Source: Boswellia sacra
Lineage: Eukaryota; Streptophyta; Magnoliopsida; Sapindales; Burseraceae
Length of the DNA stretch: 64,000 nt
Assembly: GCA_013180625.2 (NCBI GenBank)
Contig: SNVD02011071.1
Coordinates: 248,001-312,000 of the forward strand
Direction: 5' to 3'
Shown: positions 22,266 to 35,200 of the stretch, piece after piece
Numbering within the stretch: the stretch's first letter is position 1
How the letters are laid out: each line of letters begins with the position of its first letter
Position numbers and translations under genes: made by a program
Notes under the pieces: model-generated
Told to the model about the DNA's origin: nothing
Database searches by the model: none
The model's input: the letters and a program-made list of their open reading frames with translations, nothing else

Positions 22266-25200
22266 GGAGTTTGAAAAACGAAAGTGTTTTGATAAACAGA
22301 ATTCATCAACATAACCTAATATATAAAAATTATATATAGTGTCTACAATCAACATTCATTGAATTTTGAATTGGAATACTTAAATTTTAAACATGTATGT
22401 ATGAATATACATAGATAAAATCTATTAATATTCCTATGAACTTGCATGTATAAATTGAGATCTTTAACACAAAGTTCAATCATGCATCCACACAATCCAA
22501 AGAGTGAGATGGTTGACGAGTTAGTAAAATCAAATGCAACTTTTTTACTTCAAATCTCATAGTTGAGATTTGGTGAGATTAACTGCAAGAAATTTGTCTC
22601 TAATTATATTTCAAAATAAATATTTTTTTGACATGCAAAATGAATTAATTTGCTTCACAAAGTACATATATATGCCATATAAATTTAAAATAAATTATTC
22701 TAAAACATACTTAAGTTGGTATGTGTAATATAACTTCATGAATCAGTTATATCTATAATATAATGTAATAAAATACCAAGTTAAAGGAGGCTATTACCTC
22801 AAGCGTAGAAGACCCCTTCTTTATAATGTCTTTCATGCTAACATGTTCGTTGTTGACGAGTCGGTGGTTCCCAACATGAAAAAATGAATCTCGATATACA
22901 GCAGCACGAATATGGAGAGGAGTGTTTCCATCTTTATCCTGCTTATCTATAAGACTCCCAACTAATGGATTTGTTAGGAGCTCGTCTAATTCTTCTTTAC
23001 TTAAACTAAGCATTGCAAAGTGAAGAACATTCCAATCTTTGCCATCTACCATTTCACAACATCCAACACATTTAGAAATAATTTTTTCTATTATGTGTTT
23101 ATGTCCTTGACTAGCTGCCATATGTAAAGCCGTCATCTTACGATCATTGTCAGTAATGTACGCTGCAGATTTATCAAATCTTAATAATAAACCTACTTTA
23201 TCACTTAGACCATAATATGAGGCATAATGGAGCGGAGTCCACCCATATTGATCTTTTGCTTTTGTCAGACTATTCCTTCTGTCAAATATCTCTTGCATGA
23301 TATCCAAAGAAGTATATATACCTAAAACAAAAGACAAAAAGTAAATGGTGATTGGATAAATTATTTGAACAGATTGAATAAGTTTATAGATTTCTATTGC
23401 ATTATGGGCTTTTAAGCTATATTTATCTTATGGCAATTGTAATTATTCTTGTTCTTAAAAATAGACATCTTAAATAAACCCATTAATTTAATTGGTAAAA
23501 TTAGATAGCCTGTTTGATTAATGTTATTGTGTTAAGATACCACTTGATCTAAAAGCAATAAAATTATAACTAAAAAATAGATAACCCATTCAATTATATA
23601 TGTTATTATGTTAATAAATTGACCTAAAAGTGGTAAAATTATAATTAAAAAATATATAAACCATTAGATTATGTAATTAAGAAATATATAACCCCCTTAG
23701 ATTATGTAATTATTATATTAACAAACAACTTAATTCACAGCTTACTGGTGTGAGAGGACCTCATCTTTTATATATGAGGGGATTTGAACTCTAGACAAGC
23801 TAGGTTAGGTTATTTTGGCTTTAATAGTATGTTAAGAAATTATTTGGTTTGTAAGAGCTTAACTATATATGTTATTTACGCAACTTCTGACATTTTGGAA
23901 TTGGATCAAGCTATCATTTGTAGAGCTTAGTTTTTCTCTTTGTAAGTTGTCATACATAGTTTTTTTTTCTCAGAGAAATCTGTGATTAGCTGTCTTTTAT
24001 TGTTCTATCATGGATTGATATGGAAAGACCAAACTCAGCATGTCTACCTGATCAAGAATAGAAAACTAGACTCTTATTTTAAAAATATTCTATTTTCGGG
24101 TTTCATGTAGTTAAGTTTTTCTAGTTGTTTCCATTGTATTTATCCCGCATTGAGTGGAGTAACATAAATTATTTTCCATGTAAATTACTTATTGGTTAAT
24201 GCCAAACATTAAGGAGCATATTATGGACTCAATTATTTATGATCACCGTTTGATAATGAGTCATTTTAGTTGTGCCCATAGTGTGATTAGGATCAAGTGT
24301 AACTCAGTGTAATTTATTGTGGACCTGGGAGGGTTAATATGGTGAATAACATCATATGGAAACTCTCTATCCTCAAGCATCAACTTGTCCCTATTTGTTA
24401 GCAGGTCCTATCTCTGTCAAGAGTAATGCTACTCTTACAAACTACTTATACAAACTCATACATACAAACTGACGTGGTATAATATGATTTGATAAATATA
24501 TATTAATAATAAATGACATTAATTAACATGAGTGATGTGGCTATTATATAGGGATGCCACATCAGTTTGTATGTGTTAGTTTGTAAAAATAGTTTGTATG
24601 AGTAGCATTACTCCTCTGTCAAAGGTTTAGAACGGGCTCCTTTTTATTTTGACTTGGTTGGTAGGGTCAAGGCCTTTCTTGCTGGGCAAGCACATCTAAA
24701 TTCTAAAGACCCTTGTCTTTTATGCATGGGACTTTGAATAGAAACCTAAGAAGCTCTCTTTGCGATTCCCACACATCGGATAATAGAAAATGGGGATTGT
24801 TTAGGCTATTGGACAATCTTTGCTCGTGGTTTATTAATGTAGGTGTTTTTATGATGTCTTTCAAGTTCAAAACTATCCGGCTTTCCTACCAAACCTGCCT
24901 TGGAGAGCGGCTGCACCCAAACAATGCTTTAACCCGAGATTTCCAGTCAACTACTACGCCCCAATGCATTTCAAGGAGAGCCAGCTAGCTCTGGGATGGA
25001 GTGGCCAGTGTTTCCTAATACCCACGATCAACTTCCTTTCCTAATAGCCTACCTAGGGGAAGTCGAATTCCCGCTGACTCCTTGAAAGAGCGATGTCTTG
25101 AACCATCAAACCAAATTCTATTAAGGAATAGAAACAAAAAAAAAAAAAGGTTTGCAGCCATCATATGGCACAGGGGTTGCATAGAGCCATTGAACCGGCC

Positions 25201-25792
25201 CAATTAGCAACCAACAATTTTTTTGGTAGATGGACATGGAACTGTCATACCATTTAATTCCTCTATCAACAATAAAATGCATCATAAAGGGATAGGCCCT
25301 GGAAGATTGACAAGACGAGCTACTGATGAGCCATTTATCATACAATAGGTCTTAAGTGGAAGTGTAGACGCATTTTATTTGGCACGTAAGATCAAATACT
25401 TCAAGCTGACTTCCTTGGAAATTCAGACTTTCAATAGAAAATCAGACCCATTTCCTTATTCAATGAATGTCCAAGGCAACAAAGCAAGAGGGGAAAGACA
25501 GGCCTCCAGGGGATGGTCCGTTCAGGAGTTGACGATGAGAAACTTTCAACAAGCCAAGAGAGAAGGAATGTGAATGCTACTTGAAAGCAAAACCCGGAAA
25601 CCTTTTATTAGGCCTAAGCATCTTTGCCTTCCTAACGGGTCTTTAAGGGTTTATGTATATATAAATCGGCGATGAGAAACTTTCAACAAGCCAAGAGAGA
25701 AGGAATGTGAATGCTACCTGAAAGTAAAAGCCTGAAACCTTTTGTCAGGCCTAAATATCTTTGCCTTCCTAACGGGTCTTTAAGGATTGACA

Positions 25793-25879
<87 letters not shown>

Positions 25880-26199
25880 ATTAACACAAATTTTTAACAT
25901 AATTTATTGATATAAATTTATAGTCATTGATCTCACAAAATCTAATGGCTGAGATTAAAAGTCAACAAAATACACTTAATATTACAAATTCATCAATTAT
26001 CTTAACCATTGAATTTTGTCGATCAATAACTAAAAAATTGTGTCTAGTCTTGTATTAAAAATGAATGATGAGTTGACAATATTAAATGTATCTTGTTGAT
26101 TTCAATCTCAATCATTAGATTTTGTGAGATCAATGGCTATAAATTTTTGTCAATAAATTATGTTGAAAATCTTGTGTCAAAATATCCCCTCTACGTATA

Positions 26200-26269
<70 letters not shown>

Positions 26270-29200
26270 AGCTGGTCCCATTACACTTTACATTTAGAGT
26301 GGAAGTGGCACGAGGCAGAAAATCTTTCGAGTGGCTCTCTCTTGCAGAACCCGTGAGACCCACCGCCAAATCCATCTCTAGTATCACGTCTAAGCAAAAC
26401 TACATCACCAATATTCCACATAGCCGGGTCATCCACTCCAGGCCAATGTTTTGAATTGTTTTTGCACACTAATTTGATGTAGAGTTAGTCAAATGGATAT
26501 GGGCTGCTTTGAAACCAACAGTTTCTTGTTTTAGTTAAACTTCATTTCATATTAGGATTTTTAATTTGACAGTTTTCAGGGTTACTTTTTTGTACGTACT
26601 AAACTTTCGATCACGATTTTCAAGTCTTCACTGTTAACTTGAATACGATGGGGTTAATATATTAAACATACATTAGGAGATGTTTGGGATAATGTATCAC
26701 CTCATCCTTCTACATGAAACATATTTAGTTAGTGAACCGACAACTTCGTTCTCCTATGTCTTAACAAATTCTTTGCCGTTATCCCTTCTTTGCAATAATA
26801 GCATTCAATAGTATGCTACCTTAGTTCGTAAGACAAAATCATTGTATAAAATACTTTATACACTCATTTACAGCTTTATACAATTTTAAAAATTCACGTA
26901 TGATACATCCAATGTACCGTAGCAATTTTCATTATTTAGGAGTATAAATAGTTAAATTATACAATGATTTTGTCCTACAAACTAAGGAAGCACTCGTTTA
27001 CAACTTTAATACGCTCATTTACAACTTTTATGCAATTTTAAAAATTGACATATGATACTGTATTGTGACTCCTAAATAATTTGTATCATATGTACATGTC
27101 TTTAAAAAATATATTTTGTTTTAATATATATATTTATATTTAATTATGTGTTAGCATCTCATTGAAGCTTTAACTATTCACTTATGCTTAATTATTTAAC
27201 TCAATTATTGCCTGTTTAATCATATTCAATTAAGTATTTGATTATTTAATTATATATTCAATTAATTATTAAAAGTTATCGCCAAATCAGCATATTCACA
27301 AGAGAGCAAATGTCTCCTCCTATATTGGCAACATTCTGCGGTTTGAAAAAACTGACTTTTGCCTATCCATCTAGTATTAACAACCATAATTTTTTAAAAA
27401 TAAAATTTAATAAATCATTTTCATAAAAATAAATTTTAAATTTTTGAAAAATAATTGAAACGGCTATTGATGTAAAAGCATTTTAGTGTGTATATTGACA
27501 TAATATTGTAATCTTATTCCCTTCAACCAGCACTTCCTCTGTGCCTTATTCTATGAAATTAATAATTGTCATAGGATAGCATCGTTAATTGTATAATTGT
27601 TAAGATTTTTTAATTTTCATAATAATTTTATATTCATCATATTTTATTTATTACCACAATATCCTTATTATTTTATAGCAATAATTATACTTCTTACTAG
27701 TGTAATATATATTATATGTACTCATGTTACTAATTTACAGTAGTTCACCATAAGAACTAAGAAGTTAATATTAGACTCAACTCAATTTAGAATGGAGAGA
27801 AGACAAGTAAAACCTAATATTTTTCCCCATAGTGACACTAAACCATTGAAATTACTATTAATAAAAGTGCTTTTTTGTTTTTTTTAATATTGAACTTTAT
27901 TTTTGCATTAGATTAGATCTTGATCTAATGAATCTATTGATTGCATAAGGTTATTTTTTGAGTTCCAAAGGTAAATTTGATGAATCAAATTTCAAAATTT
28001 TAATAGGAGGTACTTGGACTAATTAGGGTGGAAAGGAAAGTTTTGGATGCAAATGACCTACTTTTTAACTGATAATCTCGTACATAGTTGGAAGGGATTT
28101 TTATGATAATATTCTAATAGATTAGGAGTTTTTGTGATGCTTTTCTAAAACTAATAGGGATTTAAATTTACGTCTTTAAAAATCAAAGATGTTTCACTTC
28201 TTTTCAGAAATACTAAAATGCTATTCTTTTTTTTTTTTCTTCCCGAAATACAAGATTATCCATAATATGTACCCTTGGCAGAGTGCAACTAAATAAAAAA
28301 ATCAATTGATTAGACTAACAATTATATTATCATGTTCGAATAAGAAATCATTGATGCCAGCTAACCAGTTGTACATGTTCTTGTCATTATTCTAACTCGA
28401 ATAGTGAATGAGAGTCGAGATTTCAAATTAAAAGCACTACAAGGATGCGGTCAGATTTGCTTTCAATTAGGGTTGATAATGATAGAAATAATGTCGATGA
28501 TATTCCCATTTAAGGGGATAAGCATAATTACCTGAATCATCGTAGTCTGCATCATCGGAGTCTGAATCATCGGAATCTGAATCATCGGAGTCTGAATCAT
28601 AGGAGTTCATCATTCCATTGGGGTTTCCGTTGGCCACTGATTTGGAACCTTCATGGATTACATGGAAAGCCATATGTTCAAGTGATCACACAAGATTTTA
28701 CTCTTCACGATATACATGTTGTTCAGAATATTCGAATTTAATTTGAAAAGGATAAATTTAATTAATCACCTGGAGTATCAAATTTCATCACTGCAGCATG
28801 CAGAGCCGTCATTCCATTAGGGCCCTCATATTGCACTGATTTGCATTTTTCTAATATTTCACACACCATCCTGTAATATCCTCTCGTGGCGGCAAGATAA
28901 AGTGGAGTTTCACCAGCTTTATTAGCAACATGCGGAGCACTGGGGTCTGCTTCGATCAACATTTTCACCACTTCAAATTTTCCATGCCGTACTGCCTCAT
29001 GCAATGCTGTGTTTCCTTCATCATTCGTCATCCTTATCATCTGACGGTCAGCTTTCTTTCCTTCACTACCCTCCATCACGCTTCCTTCACTGCTCGACAT
29101 CCCTATCACCTGACGGTCAGCGGTCTTTCCTTCACTACTCTCCATCAAGTTTCCTTCACTATTCGTCATCTTTATCATCTGACGGTCAGTTTTCTTTCTT

Positions 29201-32200
29201 TCACTACTCTCCATCGTCTCCCAGTAAGGTAGCCCACTCTCTAGGTCTTGATGTTTATCTCTTGCAAATTTAAGAAGAAATTCCACTATAGAATAATGTC
29301 CACATTTGGCAGCAACATGAAGTGGAGTATCACTTTTTTTATTAACTTCTACAAGAAGTGATGGACACTTCTCAAGTATTTTTGTCATGAACTCAATTGA
29401 TGGCTTCTTTGAATATTGGATGTGCACATGCAAGATTGTATCATTTGACTGCTTATCTGAGATCAAAGCCGCATCATGTTTCGTTAGTACTTTAGTATCA
29501 GAATATGTTCTACATAATTTCCTAAAACTGAAATTAGTGAATCCAAAACAAATTCATAGTTTTAGGTATATTAACCTCAATTAAAATAAAATCTTTTCAT
29601 TGCACTGGATGTTTTTGTTTTGAACCTTACAAACCCGAAATTAAATATAAATAAAAATTATTTATGACTACCCTCCAATAATGTTATACTACTTCAGATT
29701 GTATGAATTATTTGTATATGTAGTATTATAATATAAAAAATGTTGACAATAATTTAATCTTAAAGAAGGGTAGGGTTATATGAACACCTAAAAATGTTTT
29801 TCACATTTCATTTTCCAATTAGACAAGTTATTTTAAAACTATATAACGAAATTTTTATTCAAATATATAAATAATTTAAAAAATAAATTCATGTAACAAT
29901 TAGGAATTTAATAACATAATATTGCACTAAATAGAAATCAATTTTTAAAAATTAAAATTTATTCATGAACTACATGATTTATTAATAATATTATTATTTT
30001 TATATATCACTTGCCTTCATGATTTTTAATTTAAATTTTATATTTTCATCTAATTTTTTATGCAATAAATATTGCTGTATTAATTTTTTATCTATATATT
30101 TTATTTTTAAAAGTTAAACATATATTTTAGAGAAATTTTTATTCCTAAAAAAATTTAATACTGAGCGTATTGGATGTTTAAAGCAGTTTTGGTGATCATA
30201 TACTATTTCAAAAGGATAAGCATAATTAATTACCTTCAGGAATATTAGAATCCACAACCGGTCCATCCAAAACCGTCTCTTCCTGCAGCCTTTCAGCTGC
30301 TGAAGCCGCCATCTCGTAATCTCCTCTCCTGGCCGCAAAATAAAGTATTTTGCAGAAGTTTTTTTCAAAATTCAAAAATTTAGGGCCTATTTCTGTGATT
30401 AATAATTTCACGACATCATCTTTGTCATCTTCCACTGCTACATCCAATATTGTCTTCCCATCACTGTTCTTCTTCTCCCAGACCTTCCAATCATGCCTTT
30501 CCTCTTGACTTTGATCTCTTGCAGGCTTAGGAACTTTCTTTATTTCATATTGACCGCATTTGAAGAACACTTCCCCGGGGCTTTCCTCCCTATCATGCTC
30601 TTGATTTTTATTTTTGGCATGTTTAAGAAGAACTTCTGCTATGTCAAATTCATCGTATTTGACGGCAAGGTGAACTGGAGTATCATCTTTTTCATCAACT
30701 TGTAGTTGTAGCGATGGACATAACTTGAGTAATGTTTCCACGAAATTTTCTGATGGTTTCCAAAAGGATTTGATGTAAGTATGCAAGATTGTTTCCTTCG
30801 AGGGTGTCCCTGAATCAAAATCAAAATTTTAGTGCTTGAAATTCATTGTAAAATTTCCTAAAACTGTAATTAGTGAATAAAAACAAATTCATAGTTTTAT
30901 TACTTCATAAACCAAAATAAAAATCTGGTCTCTTTTGCAGTATGTGTTTGGTTAAGTTTTGCCCAGAAAACGAACAACATTTTTTCGCAGTATCAGAAAC
31001 CTCATGCCTTTGTTAAATCTTACATGTCCCCTTGTAAGAAAGTACTAATTTAAATAGAATATATTTTAAAACACTCTCCATTAAATATTCCCCATTATTA
31101 TTTTTTAAAAAAATAATAAAACAGTTAGATAACCATGCTTACAATTCTAAAAATAAAGTATCTATCTAATATATTAAAATTAATATCTATACTTAATTAC
31201 ATGAAATATAATTAAAATAAAAAAATATTATTGAAAATTGATTAGAAAATTCAGTTAAATAGATTTCTGCAATCATGTAGGTCCTAAATAACTTTTTTTC
31301 TTAGAAAAATCATAGCATATTTTCATTTAGTTAAATATGATCAATCTACTCAATCACTCATATTAATTATATGCATTATTTTCTCAATAAAAATAAAATT
31401 GCCTAAGACTATAACTATTTTTAAACCTTAAATAATGAGTGTACTTGGAAATCTAAGTGTTAAAAGTATTTTTTTAGGGGTTTATATAGTCCCACCTTTG
31501 TTTAAGTTAAAACCTTTCCAACTATATCATAAGGTCAATTTTGTCCCTCATTAATATAAATTTATGTAAGGATGTTTTAAATCATGAAATCAATTAATTC
31601 ACAATTTTACTTTAAATATCATAAAGATATTTGAACATTGAAAAATGATTAATTGATTAATTAATTCTATAAATGCTTTATTAGATGAATAATCAAACTT
31701 CATCAACAAAAGATATTATTAATTAACTTCTTGCATAAGTTTGTATTAATGAAGGCCAAAATTGACTTTGTAACACACTCACAAATTAAGCCATTATATT
31801 ATTATTATTTTTCTACAGAAAATTCTAGTTTTAAAAAATTTATGTGATGCTTCTGTGAATTAAAGGTTTTGTAATACCTTTTTTCTTAGAAGTACTGGAT
31901 TTTAGTGTCACTATCTTAAAACATATAAATTTTTGTAATGTTTTAAAAAAAGTCCTTTTTAAGAAAAACCCTCACATAAATTTACTCTTTAAAGACAAAG
32001 CCGATTGTAACTATGTAAGCAAATTAACAATTAGAGATATGCTATTGAAGCCCCACTTACAATATAAATAACCCTCACCTTGTAATTTAATGTGAATAAA
32101 AGTTATAAATGAAAATTGAGGCTGGTTCTTAGACGGAGCATACTGCAGACAACTGAATACGACCACAGAACTTTGTTTATTTCATCTTTCTTCTGCCGAA

Positions 32201-35200
32201 AGAATTTATCAAGCTCATCAAAAAGCATTTATCAATCTATCCAATTTCGATTTAAGAGTTTTAATTGGTTTTTCATATTCAGTTTCACTGTATCTCGTAA
32301 CTATTTATCAAACAACAATCCTCTACTCTCCTTCGTCAACATTTCTTCTTATTTCAACCTATTTGAACTAACTAGCTTTATTGTTGGTTTCCTGTTGTCA
32401 CAAAAATATATAATTATAAAAAAAAGTCAAAAATTTATCACCTTCTACCTCATTTCTTTTCTCTCTGTTCCTTTACTTCAATACTTACAAAAATAAGTTT
32501 CCCTAGCTCAGGCTAATGGAGGAAATTTTCGCAAGGGTTTGTGAGAATATGCCATTAGATTATTATCTTTTTCCTATAAAGTTTTGATATAAAATCTAAA
32601 ACTTAAAATTAGTTTAATCATATTTTCTTTTTCCAACTTTATCCTCGTCAGAGCTGGATGGAGAGGGTGTCTTAGTTGGCCTACAAACTTGTGTAGGACG
32701 AGTTTTAATGCATGGGAGAAAAATTATGTAAGTAAACAAGGTTAATCTATCATAAAATCTAGTTTGTTATTCATTAAATAGCCCACTCCAAACTTATAAA
32801 AATAAACTCAAATATTTTTTTCCAATTTTATAAATTTGCTCCCCTAATTCATGTTATATTTTCCAAATGCAAGTCATGATATATACACTTTCTAAATTTA
32901 TTCTTCTTTTAAAAGCTTTCCCAAACAATTTTCTCTTATTTGTTAATTAATCTTAAATAGATAACAATTTTCAAATTTTTTTCCATCTCCAATATAAAAT
33001 TTTTGTAGTTATAATTATATTGAAAGACTAAGCTTATTATGTTCTAGCAAATTAGGTGTATTTTTCAATTAATAAAATCCTTTTAAAATTTTTTTTCAAC
33101 CCACTGAAAAAAAATTTTCCGGTTAGGCCCCTCAACTGTTGTTGAAAGTAATGTGAAACACACGATGCAATAGACTCAAAACATCACCCTAGGAAAGAAC
33201 ATAGTAAAGAACAAGAGACATGCACAATAAGGCATACAAGTTTAAGTGGATCGGAAATATGCCTACGTGCACAAGGCCAACAAAAAAAACATTCTCTTCA
33301 CTAGAAAAAAACACTTATAACATATAAAGCTTAGAGAATCCTCATAATCTCTCAACTAGAAGCTCTTGTACATCATTGAATAGAGCTTTGAATATTATGA
33401 TTAAATACTATTATAAGTCACTTATTTATATTACTGTAGTCCTAAAACCAATAGATTTAGTAAATATAGCCCAAATAGGATAAGCGTTCCTAATTAAAGT
33501 ATATAATTATAAATTAAGATAAATCCTAATTATAAAAGGAATAAGAATTCATAATTAACTAATATTCCTATTTCAACATAAACATAATATAAAGCTTTAT
33601 AAAAGCTTTGTAAATATGTTTGTGTGTGTGTGTGAGAGAGAGAGAGAGATAAAGTTTTTCCATCATGACGTTAATTAATTCACAAATTTATTTTGAATTG
33701 TCTTACTAAGATATGTCAACATTAGGCAGTGATAAATAAATAAATAAATTGCATAAATATTTTATTATATAAACATTAAAAAAATTCAAACAATAATATA
33801 ACTAATCTTTAGCATTACAAGGGGGAAAAATTAATTTTGATTTTTTTATAAATTATTTCAATTTAAGAGAATCTTTGTGACGTTTCTACTTGAATTAAAA
33901 GTGTTTTTAATATTTTTCTAAAACTAGTATATTTCAAACAGTGCCTGGACTTAAAAAGAGTTTCTTTTTCAAAAACATTGATCTCCATAATTTATTGTAA
34001 CTTTTTATTCGAATTAACAACTAACGGAGCAGTTTAACAGTGACATTGTTTGAATAAATTATTCTTGAGTGCGAGCTGACTATCATTCTTCACATGGTGA
34101 CATGTGCTTTTAATTAATCTTGACGGCATTATAAATAATGAATAATTTTAATCAATTCTCATCTCAAAATGTAGTTCAATAATAATTACCTGCAGTTTCA
34201 TACTTCATCAGTTCCTGGCTCAGCGCCCTTTTTCCCTTTTCGCCCTTTGCAATTTCTTCCAGTATCTCGTGATCTCCACTATCTGCCGCAAGATTAAGTA
34301 TTTCACCAATAACATCAGTAAAATTAAAAAAATCACGATTTGCTGCTTTGACTAATGCTTTCACCACTTCAATACTTCCACTTCCCACTGCCAGATCAAA
34401 TGCTGTCTTTCCTTCATTATTCTTCTTCTTCAGCATCTCGATAATAGCACTTTTCCCACTCTCTGAATCTTGATCTCTTACATGTGTCAGGAGAACTTCC
34501 GCTATTTTAGATTTATTGCATTCAGCCGCAACGTGAATTGGAGTATCACCCTTGGCATTAAATTTGGACGGTATTGATAGACATAAGTCAAGTATTTTCT
34601 TCACGAACTCAGTCGATTCTCTCCAAGAGGATTTGATGTGGCTATGCAAGATTGTATCCATTGGCTGCATCCCTAAAATCAAAGTCGATGCAACATATTT
34701 GTTATTATTAACACTTTACTATTTGAAAATGGTTTTGAGGAATGAAGTATTAAAAACATTGGATTTTTTAGATCTTAGCTCTAGTGCTTATAGAAAAGCA
34801 TTACAAATTATCCCTGTTAAAAAGTACCCCTAAAATTTGTTTAATTTAGTCAAACAAAACCAAAAAACAAAAAAGCATCACAAGCGTATGATAAAGTCAA
34901 TTTTGATGCGTCGTTATTATAAACATTTGTAAATATTTTAGATCATGATGTTAATTACTTAATTTACAACTTCATTTTGAAATGCGTTAGTCACATATTT
35001 TAACACTACAGAAGTGATAAATTATTTAATTTTATAAAATGCATAAGAAATAAATATTTAAACATTTTGGAGGAACGTCATTAACTTCTTGCATAAATAT
35101 TTAAACATTTTGATAGAAAATTTTATTTGAAGAGAATTTTGGTGATTTTTTATATAAAATTAAAAATTTTAGTACTTTTCTAAACATAGTAGATTCTAGT

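Larger units (their letters stand above)
24622..25790. other. Organelle-like insert, decayed
   Basis: About 1.2 kb with clearly higher GC than the surrounding intron, containing recognisable plastid-type 23S rRNA and trnE fragments on the minus strand. These genes are far apart in normal plastid genomes, so the insert is a mosaic, from rearranged plastid DNA or from a mitochondrial genome that had taken up plastid DNA. The remaining parts were not identified. The MULE MITE lies at its left edge. Confidence 0.6.
23322..28531 (-). other. Intron 7, 5.2 kb, rich in inserted elements
   Basis: Between exon 8 and the small exon 7. Holds a MULE MITE, plastid-like rRNA and tRNA fragments, a 137-bp-period duplication, fold-back elements, (AT)n runs and a short GC-rich open patch, all listed separately. 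The remaining sequence is AT-rich without recognised content. Confidence 0.6.

Noticed and set aside
22102..22355. Poly-Leu and poly-Asn frames
   Set aside because: Translation of the TTA microsatellite in intron 8.
25050..25118. A working tRNA-Glu gene
   Set aside because: The acceptor stem and several stem pairs are destroyed; only a pseudogene of plastid type.
32116..32496. 126-codon frame on the plus strand
   Set aside because: No domain, antisense inside an intron, Ser/Phe-rich composition typical of T-rich DNA.
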